DNA from: Endoryza foliicola
GTDB taxonomy: Bacteria > Bacteroidota > Bacteroidia > Chitinophagales > Chitinophagaceae
Direction of reading: 5' to 3'
Assembly: GCA_965226965.1 (NCBI GenBank)
Contig: OZ245715.1
Location: 3,906,001 to 3,970,000, forward strand
DNA length: 64,000 bases
In this document: piece after piece, positions 6,476 to 15,809 of the stretch
Numbering within the stretch: position 1 is the stretch's first letter
How the letters are laid out: every line of letters begins with the position of its first letter
Translations under genes and position numbers: made by a program
The notes under the pieces: generated by a model
Databases searched by the model: none
What the model was told of the DNA's origin: nothing
The model's input: the letters and a program-made list of their open reading frames with translations, nothing else

Positions 6476-8265
6476 CCCTCCAACCTCACCCCAATCTTCT
6501 TCATCAAAATACTCGCGTTAATACTCGTACACACGCCCTCTTTTATTTGGTAATCGAAATGCAGTTCTTCTCCTTTAATAGTTGCTTCAAAATGATAGTT
6601 CGTGAAATGATCGGGGAATTCATCGGCTAAACTGGCGAGTTGCAAATCGTGCGAAGCCACTATTGCAATGGCATTCTCGTGCAAGAGTTGTTTCATGAGT
6701 GCTTTGGAACCGATATGTCGATCATTAGAGTTGGTACCTCTGAAAATTTCATCGAGCAAAACCAACACCGGTTCTTTCGCGGTCACGCGATCAATGATCA
6801 TCTTGAGTTTTTTCAGCTCAGCGTAGAAGGTAGAGGTATTCTCTTCCAGATTGTCTTTCACCCGCATACTCGATGCAATGGCAAAAGGATAAAACTCCAT
6901 TTCTTTCGCACAAACCGGAGCTCCCATATTCGCAAGCACTAGGTTCACTCCTACCGTTCTCAAAAAAGTACTTTTCCCGGCCATATTGGAACCGGTGATA
7001 TAGGCGATTTGCTTCTCACCAATGGTAACAAAGCTATTGAATATGCGTGCACCGGGAGGAATAAGTGGGTGACACATAAACCTTCCAATAAACTTCTTTT
7101 CCTCAGAAACTCTAGGATAAACCCAATCGGGATTGTTAAAGCTGAGCGTTCCTAAACTATTCAATACCTCAAAGGTCGACAACAAACTCATCCAATCTTT
7201 CATATACTGCTTGTGCTTTTCACGCCAAGCTTCTAAATACATGGCCTGTTGCAGATCCCAGAGTAAGTAGGTATTCAGTGGAATAAAGACCACTAGATTC
7301 AGTCGATAATCGAATCGATTTAATATCTCGTTCAGTTCCTTTATCAAAACAGAAGCGCGGTGTTCTTTATTTAAGAAGTTTGCTTGTAAAGATTGTAAAT
7401 AAGGATCGATAAACTTCGCCGACTCTATCTCCTTCATCAACAAAGCCAAGGTCTTTACTTCTGCATTGATTTTATTTATTTGATTGTAATATTGTTGAAT
7501 ACCGGCAGAAATAGAAAAAGCAATAACAGAAGCCGCTGCTGAGATTCGAATTAAATTCACCGTACTTACATATTCTAAGAAATAGAGCGCAAGAATTGTG
7601 AGCATAAAAGCCGGTACTACCCAGCGAATCACCTTCCATAAATAGCCTTTGGTGAACTTAGGTTCTTCTTTCAGCCATCCTTTTATCTTGTCTTCAGTAT
7701 CGTAAGTAAGTGGTGTTAAAATATTGATAGCCTGATACCTTTCGCGAAATTCATGCATGTTAGAAAGCTCTTTCACTGCTGCTTGTCGTTTCGCAATTTC
7801 AGCAGCATCGGCAGGTGCCATCATCCATTTAGCCAAGAGATCACTTGATTTTTCAGAATGAGTGCGATTCACATATTGAAATATGGATGAACGTCCAAAG
7901 ATGTCTAAATCGAGCGTAAAGGGGTGTTCGGGATTCACATATTCAGCTCCGGTTGCTTGATGCAGGAATCGGTGTTCTAACACCTCCAATTCATTCTCAT
8001 AAATTTGTTTCAATGCAAGATCCAATGCCAATCGGTCTTTGTTAGCTAAATCTTTTTTAAGGGCTATCAAAAAACCAGCTACCACCAATATCAAATAAAA
8101 AGCGCTCCACAGCAAGGTTGGCCATTCAACGAACCACCACAACAATCCGCCGCCAACAATAATTGAAAAACGGATCCAGCCATAGGTTCTGGAATTTGCC
8201 TTGGCTTCTTTGATTCGAATGTTTACAGATTCGAGTGAAGATGTATAGTGAGGTGTGGGATACAT
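6472..8265 (-). CDS. Membrane-associated MutS-like ATPase
   Basis: 597 aa. Two hydrophobic hairpins precede or interrupt the core: residues about 27-66 (WIRFSIIVGGGLLWWFVEW and on) and about 210-265. The C-terminal ATPase is MutS-type: Walker A TGSNMAGKSTFLRT (about 424-437) and Walker B VLVLLDEIFRGTNSNDR (about 496-512). The mismatch-recognition N-terminal domain of true MutS (Phe-x-Glu) is absent. Family knowledge: such short membrane-linked MutS homologues are common in Bacteroidota, but their job is not settled and they are not the housekeeping mismatch-repair MutS. It stands alone between repeat-rich gaps. Confidence 0.85.
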   Translation of the reverse strand: MYPTPHYTSSLESVNIRIKEAKANSRTYGWIRFSIIVGGGLLWWFVEWPTLLWSAFYLILVVAGFLIALKKDLANKDRLALDLALKQIYENELEVLEHRFLHQATGAEYVNPEHPFTLDLDIFGRSSIFQYVNRTHSEKSSDLLAKWMMAPADAAEIAKRQAAVKELSNMHEFRERYQAINILTPLTYDTEDKIKGWLKEEPKFTKGYLWKVIRWVVPAFMLTILALYFLEYVSTVNLIRISAAASVIAFSISAGIQQYYNQINKINAEVKTLALLMKEIESAKFIDPYLQSLQANFLNKEHRASVLIKELNEILNRFDYRLNLVVFIPLNTYLLWDLQQAMYLEAWREKHKQYMKDWMSLLSTFEVLNSLGTLSFNNPDWVYPRVSEEKKFIGRFMCHPLIPPGARIFNSFVTIGEKQIAYITGSNMAGKSTFLRTVGVNLVLANMGAPVCAKEMEFYPFAIASSMRVKDNLEENTSTFYAELKKLKMIIDRVTAKEPVLVLLDEIFRGTNSNDRHIGSKALMKQLLHENAIAIVASHDLQLASLADEFPDHFTNYHFEATIKGEELHFDYQIKEGVCTSINASILMKKIGVRLEG

Positions 8266-8404
8266 AGTGTGATATTGGATGAAATTAATTAATAATTAAG
8301 AATTAAAAATTATTAATTAAGATGCAGAGATGGTAGGCTTCTCGTTTTGCAGTGATGGATTGAGTTGAAGAGAAACGTAAAGTGTTTGTCTTTCTAAGGT
8401 TCCT

Positions 8405-8470
8405 TTTTGACCACAGATAACACCAATTATTAGAGATTCACAAAGATTAGCCTCCGATATTCAATCAACA
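8405..8470. repeat. Family B intergenic repeat, copy 2
   Basis: GACCACAGATAACACCAATT and following, ending AGCCTCCGATATTCAATC, closely parallels 6355-6416. It lies in the 526-bp gene-free gap 8266-8791, whose left end (8286-8322) is a short AT-rich TTAATT run. Confidence 0.6.
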
Positions 8471-8614
8471 TAACTGTGATCAGGATTTACAAGATTAAAG
8501 GATGTACAGGATAATTTCTTAAACTCCACATGCTCTCAGTTTCTCCATACTCTTACTCGCAGCCCGTTTACTCTCACCCTCCTTCCTGTATTCCCCCTTC
8601 TTCTTTCTCCGCAC

Positions 8615-8799
8615 TCTTCCTCGTTCCTCGTCTCCTCGCATCCTCGTTCCTGTTTTCCCGGCTGTTCCATTATTAATTATTACTTATTAATTATTAATTA
8701 CTCCCGGCTGTTCCATTATTAATTATTACTTATTAATTATTAATTACCCCGGCTGTTCAATTCTTAATTCTTACTTCTTAACTCTTAATTCTTAATTCC
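8615..8799 (-). repeat. Family A repeat, triplicated copy 3
   Basis: A CCTCGTTCCTCGTCTCCTCG pyrimidine run (8623-8655) leads into three tandem units that each begin CCCGGCTGTTC, at about 8657, 8703 and 8748 (period 45-46 bp). Each continues into an AT-rich TTAATTATT tail, and the last tail reaches the 3' end of the AlkB-like gene. The third unit has drifted (TTCTTAATTC). This is the clearest evidence that the unit duplicates in tandem. Confidence 0.8.
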
Positions 8800-9403
8800 C
8801 CACTATTGTTCGAAACGTCAAATTCACCCTCGGCTCTTTCACCTTGGTTGTTGGCGGAAGACGGTGCAACCAATTAAGTTGTGTAGGGCCTGTCATCACC
8901 AGCAAAGATCCCGGTTCCAATTGAACCGACACCACTTCTTTGGTTTGTTTGTGTTTGAACGCGAATTTGCGTTCCACTCCAAAACTAAGCGAGGCAATGG
9001 CACCAAGTGGCTTGAGGTCTTTCTCGGCATCGCTGTGCCAAGCCATACCTTCCGAACCATCGTGGTACAGATTAAGTAAACAAGAATTATAGGTTTCCTT
9101 TGAAAGTTTTTCCGATAAATCAAGCAATTCTTTCAAAGCCGGTGTCCAAGGTTTCGCTACTTTGGTAATTCCGGAATATTTGTATTGAAACGGCTGAGCA
9201 CCGTACCATCCTACTTTGCGTTTGGTGGTGAGCAGTTTTCCCATGATAATAGCTTGATCGTGCTCCCATTCTATTTCTTTCATTAGAGCGTCGTAGTAAT
9301 GTTTGCTTTCCTTTTCACTCATGATCTTTCCATAATAATATACTTCTCCATCTGACATGGGAAGTTTCACAAAAGCTTCTTCATTAAACAAGTTCGACTG
9401 CAT
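8792..9403 (-). CDS. AlkB-like 2-oxoglutarate/Fe(II) dioxygenase
   Basis: 203 aa. It has the iron-binding set of the AlkB family: His123 and Asp125 in WHSDAEKD, and His180 in WLHRLPP, with 2-oxoglutarate-binding arginines Arg192 and Arg198 in RVNLTFR. The N-terminal nucleotide-recognition part contains KLLTTKRKVGWYG, as in ALKBH2/3-like repair enzymes. It is expected to remove alkyl groups (1-methyladenine, 3-methylcytosine) from DNA or RNA oxidatively. It is a single gene with no ada-like neighbour. The start at ATG 9403 (MQSNLFNEEAF) fits the family's N-terminus. Confidence 0.9.
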   Translation of the reverse strand: MQSNLFNEEAFVKLPMSDGEVYYYGKIMSEKESKHYYDALMKEIEWEHDQAIIMGKLLTTKRKVGWYGAQPFQYKYSGITKVAKPWTPALKELLDLSEKLSKETYNSCLLNLYHDGSEGMAWHSDAEKDLKPLGAIASLSFGVERKFAFKHKQTKEVVSVQLEPGSLLVMTGPTQLNWLHRLPPTTKVKEPRVNLTFRTIVGN

Positions 9404-9517
9404 AGTACAATATTAATATTTTCATTTATTCTTGAAATCCGAATCTTGCGGCTTTTTTGGCGGTCAACAGTTTGAACATTCAATTGTTAATAGTAAGATG
9501 CTTAACCTATTCTCTCC

Positions 9518-9525
9518 TAATTTTG
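9518..9525 (+). promoter_or_regulatory. -7 promoter element that fixes the OYE start
   Basis: TAATTTTG matches TAnnTTTG, 16 nt before ATG 9541. It lies inside a longer in-frame reading region that opens at 9457, arguing that translation starts at 9541 rather than upstream. Confidence 0.5.
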
Positions 9526-9540
9526 TTTAAAATCTCAACC

Positions 9541-10602
9541 ATGTCAGTATTGTTTTCTCCATATAAAATTGGTCCGTTAGAACTTAAAAACCGTATTGTA
9601 ATTTCCCCCATGTGTCAATACAGTGCTGTGGATGGATTTGCCAACAATTGGCATTTGGTACATTTGGGAGCAAGAGCCGTGGGGGGTGCTGCACTGATCA
9701 TTCAAGAAGCAACTGCAGTGGTGCCCGAAGGACGTATCAGCTATGCAGATTTAGGTTTATGGAAAGATGAGCATACCGTTAAACTGAAAGAAATTGTAGA
9801 CTTTGTTCACAGTCAAGGTTCGAAAATGGGCGTTCAATTGGCGCATGCCGGAAGAAAAGCAAGTTGTGATCTACCTTGGAAAGGCGGACACCCCATTGAT
9901 CCAAATTCTGAAAATGGATGGCAAACCGTAGGACCTTCGGCAGTTCCTTTCAAAGAAGGACATCCGGTGCCTGCTGAACTTTCAAAAACTGAAATCAAGT
10001 CGATCATAGACGCCTTTGCGACTGCAGCTATTCGAGCAAAAAATACCGGCTACGATTTAGTTGAAATTCACGGAGCACATGGCTACCTCATTCATGAATT
10101 TTTCTCTCCACTTTCCAATCATAGAACCGATGAATACGGTGGAAGTTTTGAAAATAGAATTCGATTCCTGGTTGAAACAGTTATTGCCGTGCGCAAGGCT
10201 GTTGGAGAAAATTATCCGGTGATTGTTAGAATCTCTGCAAACGATTGGACAGAAGGCGGCTGGACAGTTGAAGACAGTGTTGCGCTAAGCATTGAATTGG
10301 AAAAGCTGGGAGTGAGCATGATCGATGTATCCTCCGGCGGAAATGTATTAGCGAGAATACCTTTGGAACCCGGCTATCAAGTACCCTTTGCTGAGCAAAT
10401 CAAAAAGGCGGTGAGTATTCCGGTTGGTGCAGTAGGACTGATCACCACTCCACAACAAGCGGAACAAATACTGATAGAGGGAAAAGCAGATTTCATTCTC
10501 ATTGCTCGTGAAAGTCTCCGCGACCCTCATTTCCCACTCCATGCAGCAAAGGCTTTGGGTGATGATATTGATTGGCCGAATCAGTATGTGAGAGCGAAAT
10601 AA
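9541..10602 (+). CDS. Old Yellow Enzyme family NADH:flavin oxidoreductase (YqjM-like)
   Basis: 353 aa from ATG 9541 (MSVLFSPYKIGPLELKNRI). FMN-binding TIM-barrel enzyme that reduces activated C=C bonds of enones, quinones or nitro-compounds with NAD(P)H. PMCQYSA near residue 25 carries the flavin-tuning cysteine of the YqjM (class III) group. HGAHGYLIHEFFSPLSNHR holds the substrate-binding His pair and catalytic region, and DEYGGSFENRIRFL is the family signature. The reading frame is open upstream to 9457, but that part is unlike the family and precedes the -7 element. A family A repeat starts directly at the stop codon. Confidence 0.92.
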   Translation: MSVLFSPYKIGPLELKNRIVISPMCQYSAVDGFANNWHLVHLGARAVGGAALIIQEATAVVPEGRISYADLGLWKDEHTVKLKEIVDFVHSQGSKMGVQLAHAGRKASCDLPWKGGHPIDPNSENGWQTVGPSAVPFKEGHPVPAELSKTEIKSIIDAFATAAIRAKNTGYDLVEIHGAHGYLIHEFFSPLSNHRTDEYGGSFENRIRFLVETVIAVRKAVGENYPVIVRISANDWTEGGWTVEDSVALSIELEKLGVSMIDVSSGGNVLARIPLEPGYQVPFAEQIKKAVSIPVGAVGLITTPQQAEQILIEGKADFILIARESLRDPHFPLHAAKALGDDIDWPNQYVRAK

Positions 10603-10790
10603 TTATTAATTAAAAATTAATAATTAATAATTAAACAGCCGGCGAGATCAAGAAAGAACAGGAAGAAGAACAGGGGGAGGCAGACGAAAGAGTAAGTAGG
10701 AAATACAGAACCACGGATGCACATAGGCACGAGGATTCGCTGCGTATACGCTGCGAACGCCGCGCCGCTGCGGTAAAAGAACAATTTATT
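10601..10790 (+). repeat. 3'-end-associated repeat (family A), copy 4
   Basis: An AT-rich run (10601-10633) abuts the OYE stop. AACAGCCGG follows (about 10634-10642), then a purine-rich AAGAACAGGAAGAAGAACAG stretch and a CGCTGCG / CCGCGCCGCTGCGG block (about 10737-10775). Same element order and orientation as copy 1. The rest of the gap to 10875 shows nothing else. Confidence 0.7.
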
Positions 10791-10875
10791 AAAAGACAGA
10801 TGTAGTTTCAATCTGCAATCTGTTCAAATCTGTACTTATCTGAGATACTTCTCTTAAAAAAAATACATGATGTTC

Positions 10876-13800
10876 TTATTTTGCCAACACTATCTTCACC
10901 TTACTCGCAATCACATGTATCACTTCTTTCTCGCGTTGTAATTTACCTTCCACCAACATCAACCTCGATTGCAAAATGGCCTTCTTGTATTCCTGAAATA
11001 TATTGTTGAACACTATGATATTGGCTGTTCCGGATTCATCCTCAAGTGTAATAAACATGACTCCTTTGGCTGTTTCCGGCATTTGTTTTAATAAAACCAG
11101 TCCTGCAATTCTAACAAAAGCACTGTTCTTTAATGATTCGAACTGTTTTATTTTAATAACATTCAGTTGATCCAACGCTTCGCGATAGAATTTAACCGGA
11201 TGAGCTTTCAAAGAAAGAAAGGTTGCGGCATAGTCATAAACCACTTCTTCTTGCATTGGCATTTTGGGCAATACAATTTCGTGTTGCGTTGATTCAATAT
11301 CCTCCTCTTCGGAAAACAATCCTGTCGGTTTGTCTTTAATAGAAATTTCCCACAAAGCCGCTCTTCGATCCAATCCCATCGACTGAAACACATCCGCGTC
11401 TGCCATTCGTTCCAATACAGCATCGCTGACTCCCATTTGATACAGGGTCGCAATTTTTCGATAAGGCTTTGTTCTGTTAGAAACAATCAAATCAATATCC
11501 TCTTTGTGCATTCCTTTTACCTGACGAAATCCAAGTCGCAAGGCTTTGAATCTGCCACCACTTATCTCCAAGCTATTGTCCCAGAAAGAATGATTGATAT
11601 CTACCGGTCTCACTTCTACCCCATGCTCTTTTGCATCTGCAACCAATTGCGCAGGTTGGTAAAAACCCATGGGCTGACTGTTCAGCAATGCACATACGAA
11701 TACATCCGGATAATAACACTTAATCCATGATGAAACATAGACCAATTGCGCAAAGCTCGCAGCATGGCTTTCCGGAAAACCATAATTACTGAAACCTTTC
11801 AACTGAGCAAATACTCTGTTGGCAAAATCAAGACTGTATCCATTCTTCAGAAAACCATCAACCAATTTCTTTTGAAACACCGCAATCATCCCTTTCGATT
11901 TGAAACTCGCCATGCTTCTTCTCAACTGATCGGCTTCTGTTGGTGTAAAACCAGCGCCTACCATCGCTACTTTCATCGCTTGTTCCTGAAACAAAGGCAC
12001 CCCTAAGGTTCTACCCAAAATAGATTTCATTGCTTCCGAAGGATAAGTCACCGGCTCCTCCCCATTCCTTCTTCTTAAGTAAGGGTGCACCATATCACCT
12101 TGAATTGGACCGGGACGAACAATGGCCACTTCAATCACCAAATCATAAAAACACTTGGGACGAAGTCGAGGCAACATCGATTGCTGTGCCCTACTTTCAA
12201 TTTGAAACACGCCAATGGTATCGGCGCGACTGATCATTTCATATACTTTTGGATCGTCTTGTGGAACAGTTGCCAATCCATATTTTATATGATAATGCTG
12301 TTCTATCAAATCAAATGATTTTCGAATGCAAGTAAGCATCCCCAACGCCAATACATCAACTTTCAAAAATCCCAGTACTTCAATATCATCTTTATTCCAT
12401 TCCACATTGGTACGATCTTCCATCCGAGCATTCAATATGGGACATAAATGCGTGAGCTTATTACGAGAAATAATAAACCCACCGGTATGTTGCCCTAACT
12501 GCCTAGGGAATCCTATGTACTGATGCGTTAAACGAATCACTTTTTGAATATAGGCATCTTGAATATTGATGCCCAAGCCTTTCAGATGATCATTTTCAAG
12601 CATCTCATCTGTATACCTAAAAACAGATTTTGAAATTTTCTCAATGGTATCTATCGACAGGCCCATTGCCTTACCAATATCTCTAATGGCTCCCCTCGAA
12701 TGTTGTTGTGTAACGGTAGCAACAATGGCCGCTCTGTCTCTCCCATATTTATTGTAGATGTATTGAATCACTTCCTCTCTTCGTTCGTGTTCAAAGTCAA
12801 CATCAATATCGGGAGGTTCGTTGCGAGCGGCTGATAAAAATCGTTCAAAGAGCAAATCGAATTTTGATGGATCAACTGCTGTAATGCCTAAACAATAGCA
12901 GATCGTTGAATTGGCTGCTGAACCCCTTCCCTGACAAAGAATACCACGTTCCCTTGCAAACAGAACAATATCATGCACGGTTAGAAAGTAAGGCGCATAG
13001 TTCATTTGCTTGATGAAACTCAATTCATGCAAGATGTTTTTTACAACTTTCTCCGGAATATGCTCCCCATAAAATTCATGCGCTCCTTTCCATGACAATT
13101 CCTCTAATAGCAATTGTGGATCTTTTCCATCGGGAGCAATTTCTTCTGGATACTCATATTTTAATTCGCTCAGAGAAAACTGACATCGATTGGCAATCAA
13201 TCGAGCATTTTTGATGGCCTGTGGATAACATTTAAAAAGACGATTCATTTCCCGTATCGATTTCAAATAGCGCTCAGCATTGGAATGCAACAGAAATCCT
13301 GCATTTTGAATCGTCGTTTTGTTTTTAATACAAGTCAACACATCTTGCAAGGGACGACGACTCGGATGATGATAATACACATCATTGGTGGCCACCATTT
13401 GTATTCCGTGGTTATTACTGCATTGCTCTAATTGAAACATTAGTTTTTGATCGAACGACTGGTACCTTCTTGTAATCGCCATGTAAAACCGATCATGAAA
13501 TACGCTTTTAAACTGTAGCAATGCTGATACAAAACTCTCTTCCAATTCATAAATAGGTGTAAGCTTGAAAGGAGCCGGCATGACTACAATACAGTCGTGA
13601 AGCAAATCAAACAAATCATCTTTATACAATTCGCATTTCCCTTTTTCGGTGCGAATGTTTCCGCGCGACAATAATTCGCAGAGTTGGGTGTATCCCTTTA
13701 AATTGATAGGATAAACCAAAACAGACAAACCGTCTTGCATGATAATCTTCGATCCTACAATCACTCGAACACCACATTTTTTTGCAGCAGCATACGCCCT

Positions 13801-13959
13801 CACCACTCCCGCCAGTGTATTGTGGTCGGCAATGGCGATTTCTTTGTATCCTAATAGCAATGCTTGTTCCACCAATTCTTCAGGATGCGAGCCCCCTTGT
13901 AGAAAACTAAAATTGGTAGTCACTTCCAACTCCACATATCCATCAAGCAAAGTATCCAT
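10876..13959 (-). CDS. dnaE2: Error-prone DNA polymerase III alpha (DnaE2/ImuC)
   Basis: 1027 aa, the length typical of DnaE2 and shorter than replicative DnaE (about 1160-1250). The N-terminal PHP domain starts VELEVTTNFSFLQGG. The polymerase core has GRGSAANSTICYCLG (about residue 347) and the catalytic PPDIDVDFEHERR (about 382-394). An OB-fold-like segment lies near the C-terminus (VRIAGLVLLKQMPETAKGV). It synthesises across DNA lesions with help from ImuA and ImuB, giving damage-induced mutation. Its ATG overlaps the end of imuB by 17 nt, so it is probably translationally coupled. Confidence 0.95.
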   Translation of the reverse strand: MDTLLDGYVELEVTTNFSFLQGGSHPEELVEQALLLGYKEIAIADHNTLAGVVRAYAAAKKCGVRVIVGSKIIMQDGLSVLVYPINLKGYTQLCELLSRGNIRTEKGKCELYKDDLFDLLHDCIVVMPAPFKLTPIYELEESFVSALLQFKSVFHDRFYMAITRRYQSFDQKLMFQLEQCSNNHGIQMVATNDVYYHHPSRRPLQDVLTCIKNKTTIQNAGFLLHSNAERYLKSIREMNRLFKCYPQAIKNARLIANRCQFSLSELKYEYPEEIAPDGKDPQLLLEELSWKGAHEFYGEHIPEKVVKNILHELSFIKQMNYAPYFLTVHDIVLFARERGILCQGRGSAANSTICYCLGITAVDPSKFDLLFERFLSAARNEPPDIDVDFEHERREEVIQYIYNKYGRDRAAIVATVTQQHSRGAIRDIGKAMGLSIDTIEKISKSVFRYTDEMLENDHLKGLGINIQDAYIQKVIRLTHQYIGFPRQLGQHTGGFIISRNKLTHLCPILNARMEDRTNVEWNKDDIEVLGFLKVDVLALGMLTCIRKSFDLIEQHYHIKYGLATVPQDDPKVYEMISRADTIGVFQIESRAQQSMLPRLRPKCFYDLVIEVAIVRPGPIQGDMVHPYLRRRNGEEPVTYPSEAMKSILGRTLGVPLFQEQAMKVAMVGAGFTPTEADQLRRSMASFKSKGMIAVFQKKLVDGFLKNGYSLDFANRVFAQLKGFSNYGFPESHAASFAQLVYVSSWIKCYYPDVFVCALLNSQPMGFYQPAQLVADAKEHGVEVRPVDINHSFWDNSLEISGGRFKALRLGFRQVKGMHKEDIDLIVSNRTKPYRKIATLYQMGVSDAVLERMADADVFQSMGLDRRAALWEISIKDKPTGLFSEEEDIESTQHEIVLPKMPMQEEVVYDYAATFLSLKAHPVKFYREALDQLNVIKIKQFESLKNSAFVRIAGLVLLKQMPETAKGVMFITLEDESGTANIIVFNNIFQEYKKAILQSRLMLVEGKLQREKEVIHVIASKVKIVLAK

Positions 13960-15442
13960 GCAAGAACCATTTAGGGTTTCCGGTTTCTTCGTAATGACCC
14001 AATCGATAGATCCAATAACGTCTTCCTTTATCGTCTTCCACTTTGTAGTAATCGCGGTGAAGTCCGGTTTCTATCCACCAAGGAGCTTCAATTCGTTCTG
14101 GCCCGTCTGCTTTGATAATTTTATGAACTTCCTTTTTATGTCGAAATAAAATAGGAGGATAATCCGGTACCGGGGCCATTACTGAAATAGGGTCGGGATC
14201 TTCTAGCATCATAATAGGTCGGATCATGTTCGATTCCCATTTTAAATCAGTAATGGCTCCCAAGTCTTTCTGTGGTTGTATAGACCGTTCCGGAAAATGT
14301 TGAGCATAGGGTAGGTAACGATTCACGGCATTGTTTCCAAGTTTGTGTTGCATTTTATCGATCAGATAGGCTACGGATGGATCGGCCAAATGTTTTTTCT
14401 GCTCCCACATGGCTTCTTGCGTGGCGATCATTTTTTCGGTATGAATCGCTTCTAACAAAAACACTTCTACACCAGGCTCTAAGAGCAAGTCGGAAAATTT
14501 CAACTCAAACAATTTCAACAAACTAGTTTTGTTTTGAGTAGGTAAAGAAGAACTGCAATCGGAATATTGATGCGTTCCATCGATTCGGTGCAGCGTTAAT
14601 CGAATCTTCCGAATACCCAGTCCTTCATTTTCCAATTTGGGAAGCAATTGATCGAGTAATCCTTCCAGTGCTTTTTCAACACCATTGCGATGAGTAATTG
14701 GTTCTAGCGCGGGAAGGCGTTCAACATAGGATACGGATGGTACAATAGTAGCAAAAGGCTCGTCCATTTTTTGAATGGCCTGATAATATCTTTTTACGAA
14801 CGATTCACCCAATCTTCGTTTCAGCGCAGCAGAGGGTATTTTTACAAAATCATTGATGCGCTTGAACCCTAGTTTGTAAAGTCGTTCAATTACTTCCGGT
14901 TCCAAACGAAGGGCTTCGGGTGGAAGTGATAAAATAGCTTGTAATTCTTCACCGGGAGCAACAATTTGATCTTCCTCACCATAATGAGTAAGTGCCCAAG
15001 CTGCACCAATGGTGGAGGCCATCGACATTTTAGCAGTATATCCAAAACTTCGCAGGCGTTCTTTGATGGCGGTGATGTAAGATTTTTCACCACCCCAAAG
15101 ATGAGCGCAGCCGGTAGCATCAAGTAAAATACAGTCTTCCGAGAGTACAGATACTTGAGGCGTATAACGAATCATCCAATCCGCAATTTTTTGCAAGATC
15201 AATTTGAAATGTTCGGGCTGATCTTCTTTTGCTTGCAAATTGGGAACAATGGCTCTAGCGTCGGCCAGTACCATCTCTTTTCGAGCACCCAGTTTTTGAG
15301 CATGTGCATTCATCGCTATCACTAATTGTTTCCCGTGAGATACAGTATAAAAAACAGTTGGATTGCATTTCGCGTTGGCATCGCGTTTGGATATCCAATC
15401 GGTTTTGAAGTAAGGGAACCATATGGTGAGGAAGCGTGGCAA
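13943..15442 (-). CDS. imuB: ImuB, Y-family-like DNA polymerase accessory protein
   Basis: 499 aa. It resembles Y-family polymerases (LDATGCAHLWGGEKSY; helix-hairpin-helix region near LYKLGFKRINDFVKIP) but, as known for ImuB, is thought to act as a clamp-binding scaffold linking ImuA and DnaE2 rather than as a polymerase. The family-like N-terminus MPRFLTIWFPYFKTDW requires a TTG start at 15442. No in-frame ATG lies nearby, so the rare start is a real oddity or the start is displaced. It overlaps dnaE2 by 17 nt. It is separated from imuA by 367 nt of repeats, although these genes are usually closely packed. Confidence 0.9.
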   Translation of the reverse strand: MPRFLTIWFPYFKTDWISKRDANAKCNPTVFYTVSHGKQLVIAMNAHAQKLGARKEMVLADARAIVPNLQAKEDQPEHFKLILQKIADWMIRYTPQVSVLSEDCILLDATGCAHLWGGEKSYITAIKERLRSFGYTAKMSMASTIGAAWALTHYGEEDQIVAPGEELQAILSLPPEALRLEPEVIERLYKLGFKRINDFVKIPSAALKRRLGESFVKRYYQAIQKMDEPFATIVPSVSYVERLPALEPITHRNGVEKALEGLLDQLLPKLENEGLGIRKIRLTLHRIDGTHQYSDCSSSLPTQNKTSLLKLFELKFSDLLLEPGVEVFLLEAIHTEKMIATQEAMWEQKKHLADPSVAYLIDKMQHKLGNNAVNRYLPYAQHFPERSIQPQKDLGAITDLKWESNMIRPIMMLEDPDPISVMAPVPDYPPILFRHKKEVHKIIKADGPERIEAPWWIETGLHRDYYKVEDDKGRRYWIYRLGHYEETGNPKWFLHGYFA

Positions 15443-15809
15443 AGGAAGGTATGGGGAGTTGGGAGTTTTGAGTTTTTAAGTTTTTTAGTTTTGTGCAGCT
15501 GCTTGGGGTTCACCGCAGAGACCGGGAAGAGCGCCAAGGTTTCGCCGAGATTTTTTTCTTCTTAGTTTATACCACCAATTAATATATATACACACAGACT
15601 AGTCTCTAAAATTCAATCAGTCTTTTTTTTCACCGCAGCGGTGCAGCGTCCTTCGACTGTGCCTTCGGCCCGCTCAGGACAAGCTCGCAGCGTTTTCGCA
15701 GCGTTGACAGGCTCTCTGTATTTCCTCCTTCCTCGTCTCCTCTCATCCTCCCTCCTGTATTCTGGCTGTTCCATTATTAATTATTAATTGTTAATTATTA
15801 ATTACTCTC
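15443..15809. repeat. Repeat-filled gap inside the imu cassette (families C, B and A)
   Basis: 15465-15510 is a family C copy (TTTTGAGTTTTTAAG, then GCAGCTGC). 15575-15620 is a degraded family B copy. 15632-15715 is a GC block (ACCGCAGCGGTGCAGCG, CTTCGACTGTGCCTTCGGC). 15720-15804 is a family A copy (CCTCGTCTCCTCTCATCC, GGCTGTTCCATTATTAA) whose AT side meets the imuA stop. No ORF is supported. Confidence 0.65.

Noticed and set aside
8657..8799. CRISPR-like array (three regular units)
   Set aside because: The units are directly tandem, AT-rich and without distinct spacers, and no cas gene is present.
9457..9540. N-terminal extension of the Old Yellow Enzyme
   Set aside because: The open frame upstream is unlike the family and contains the probable promoter, so the start was placed at 9541.
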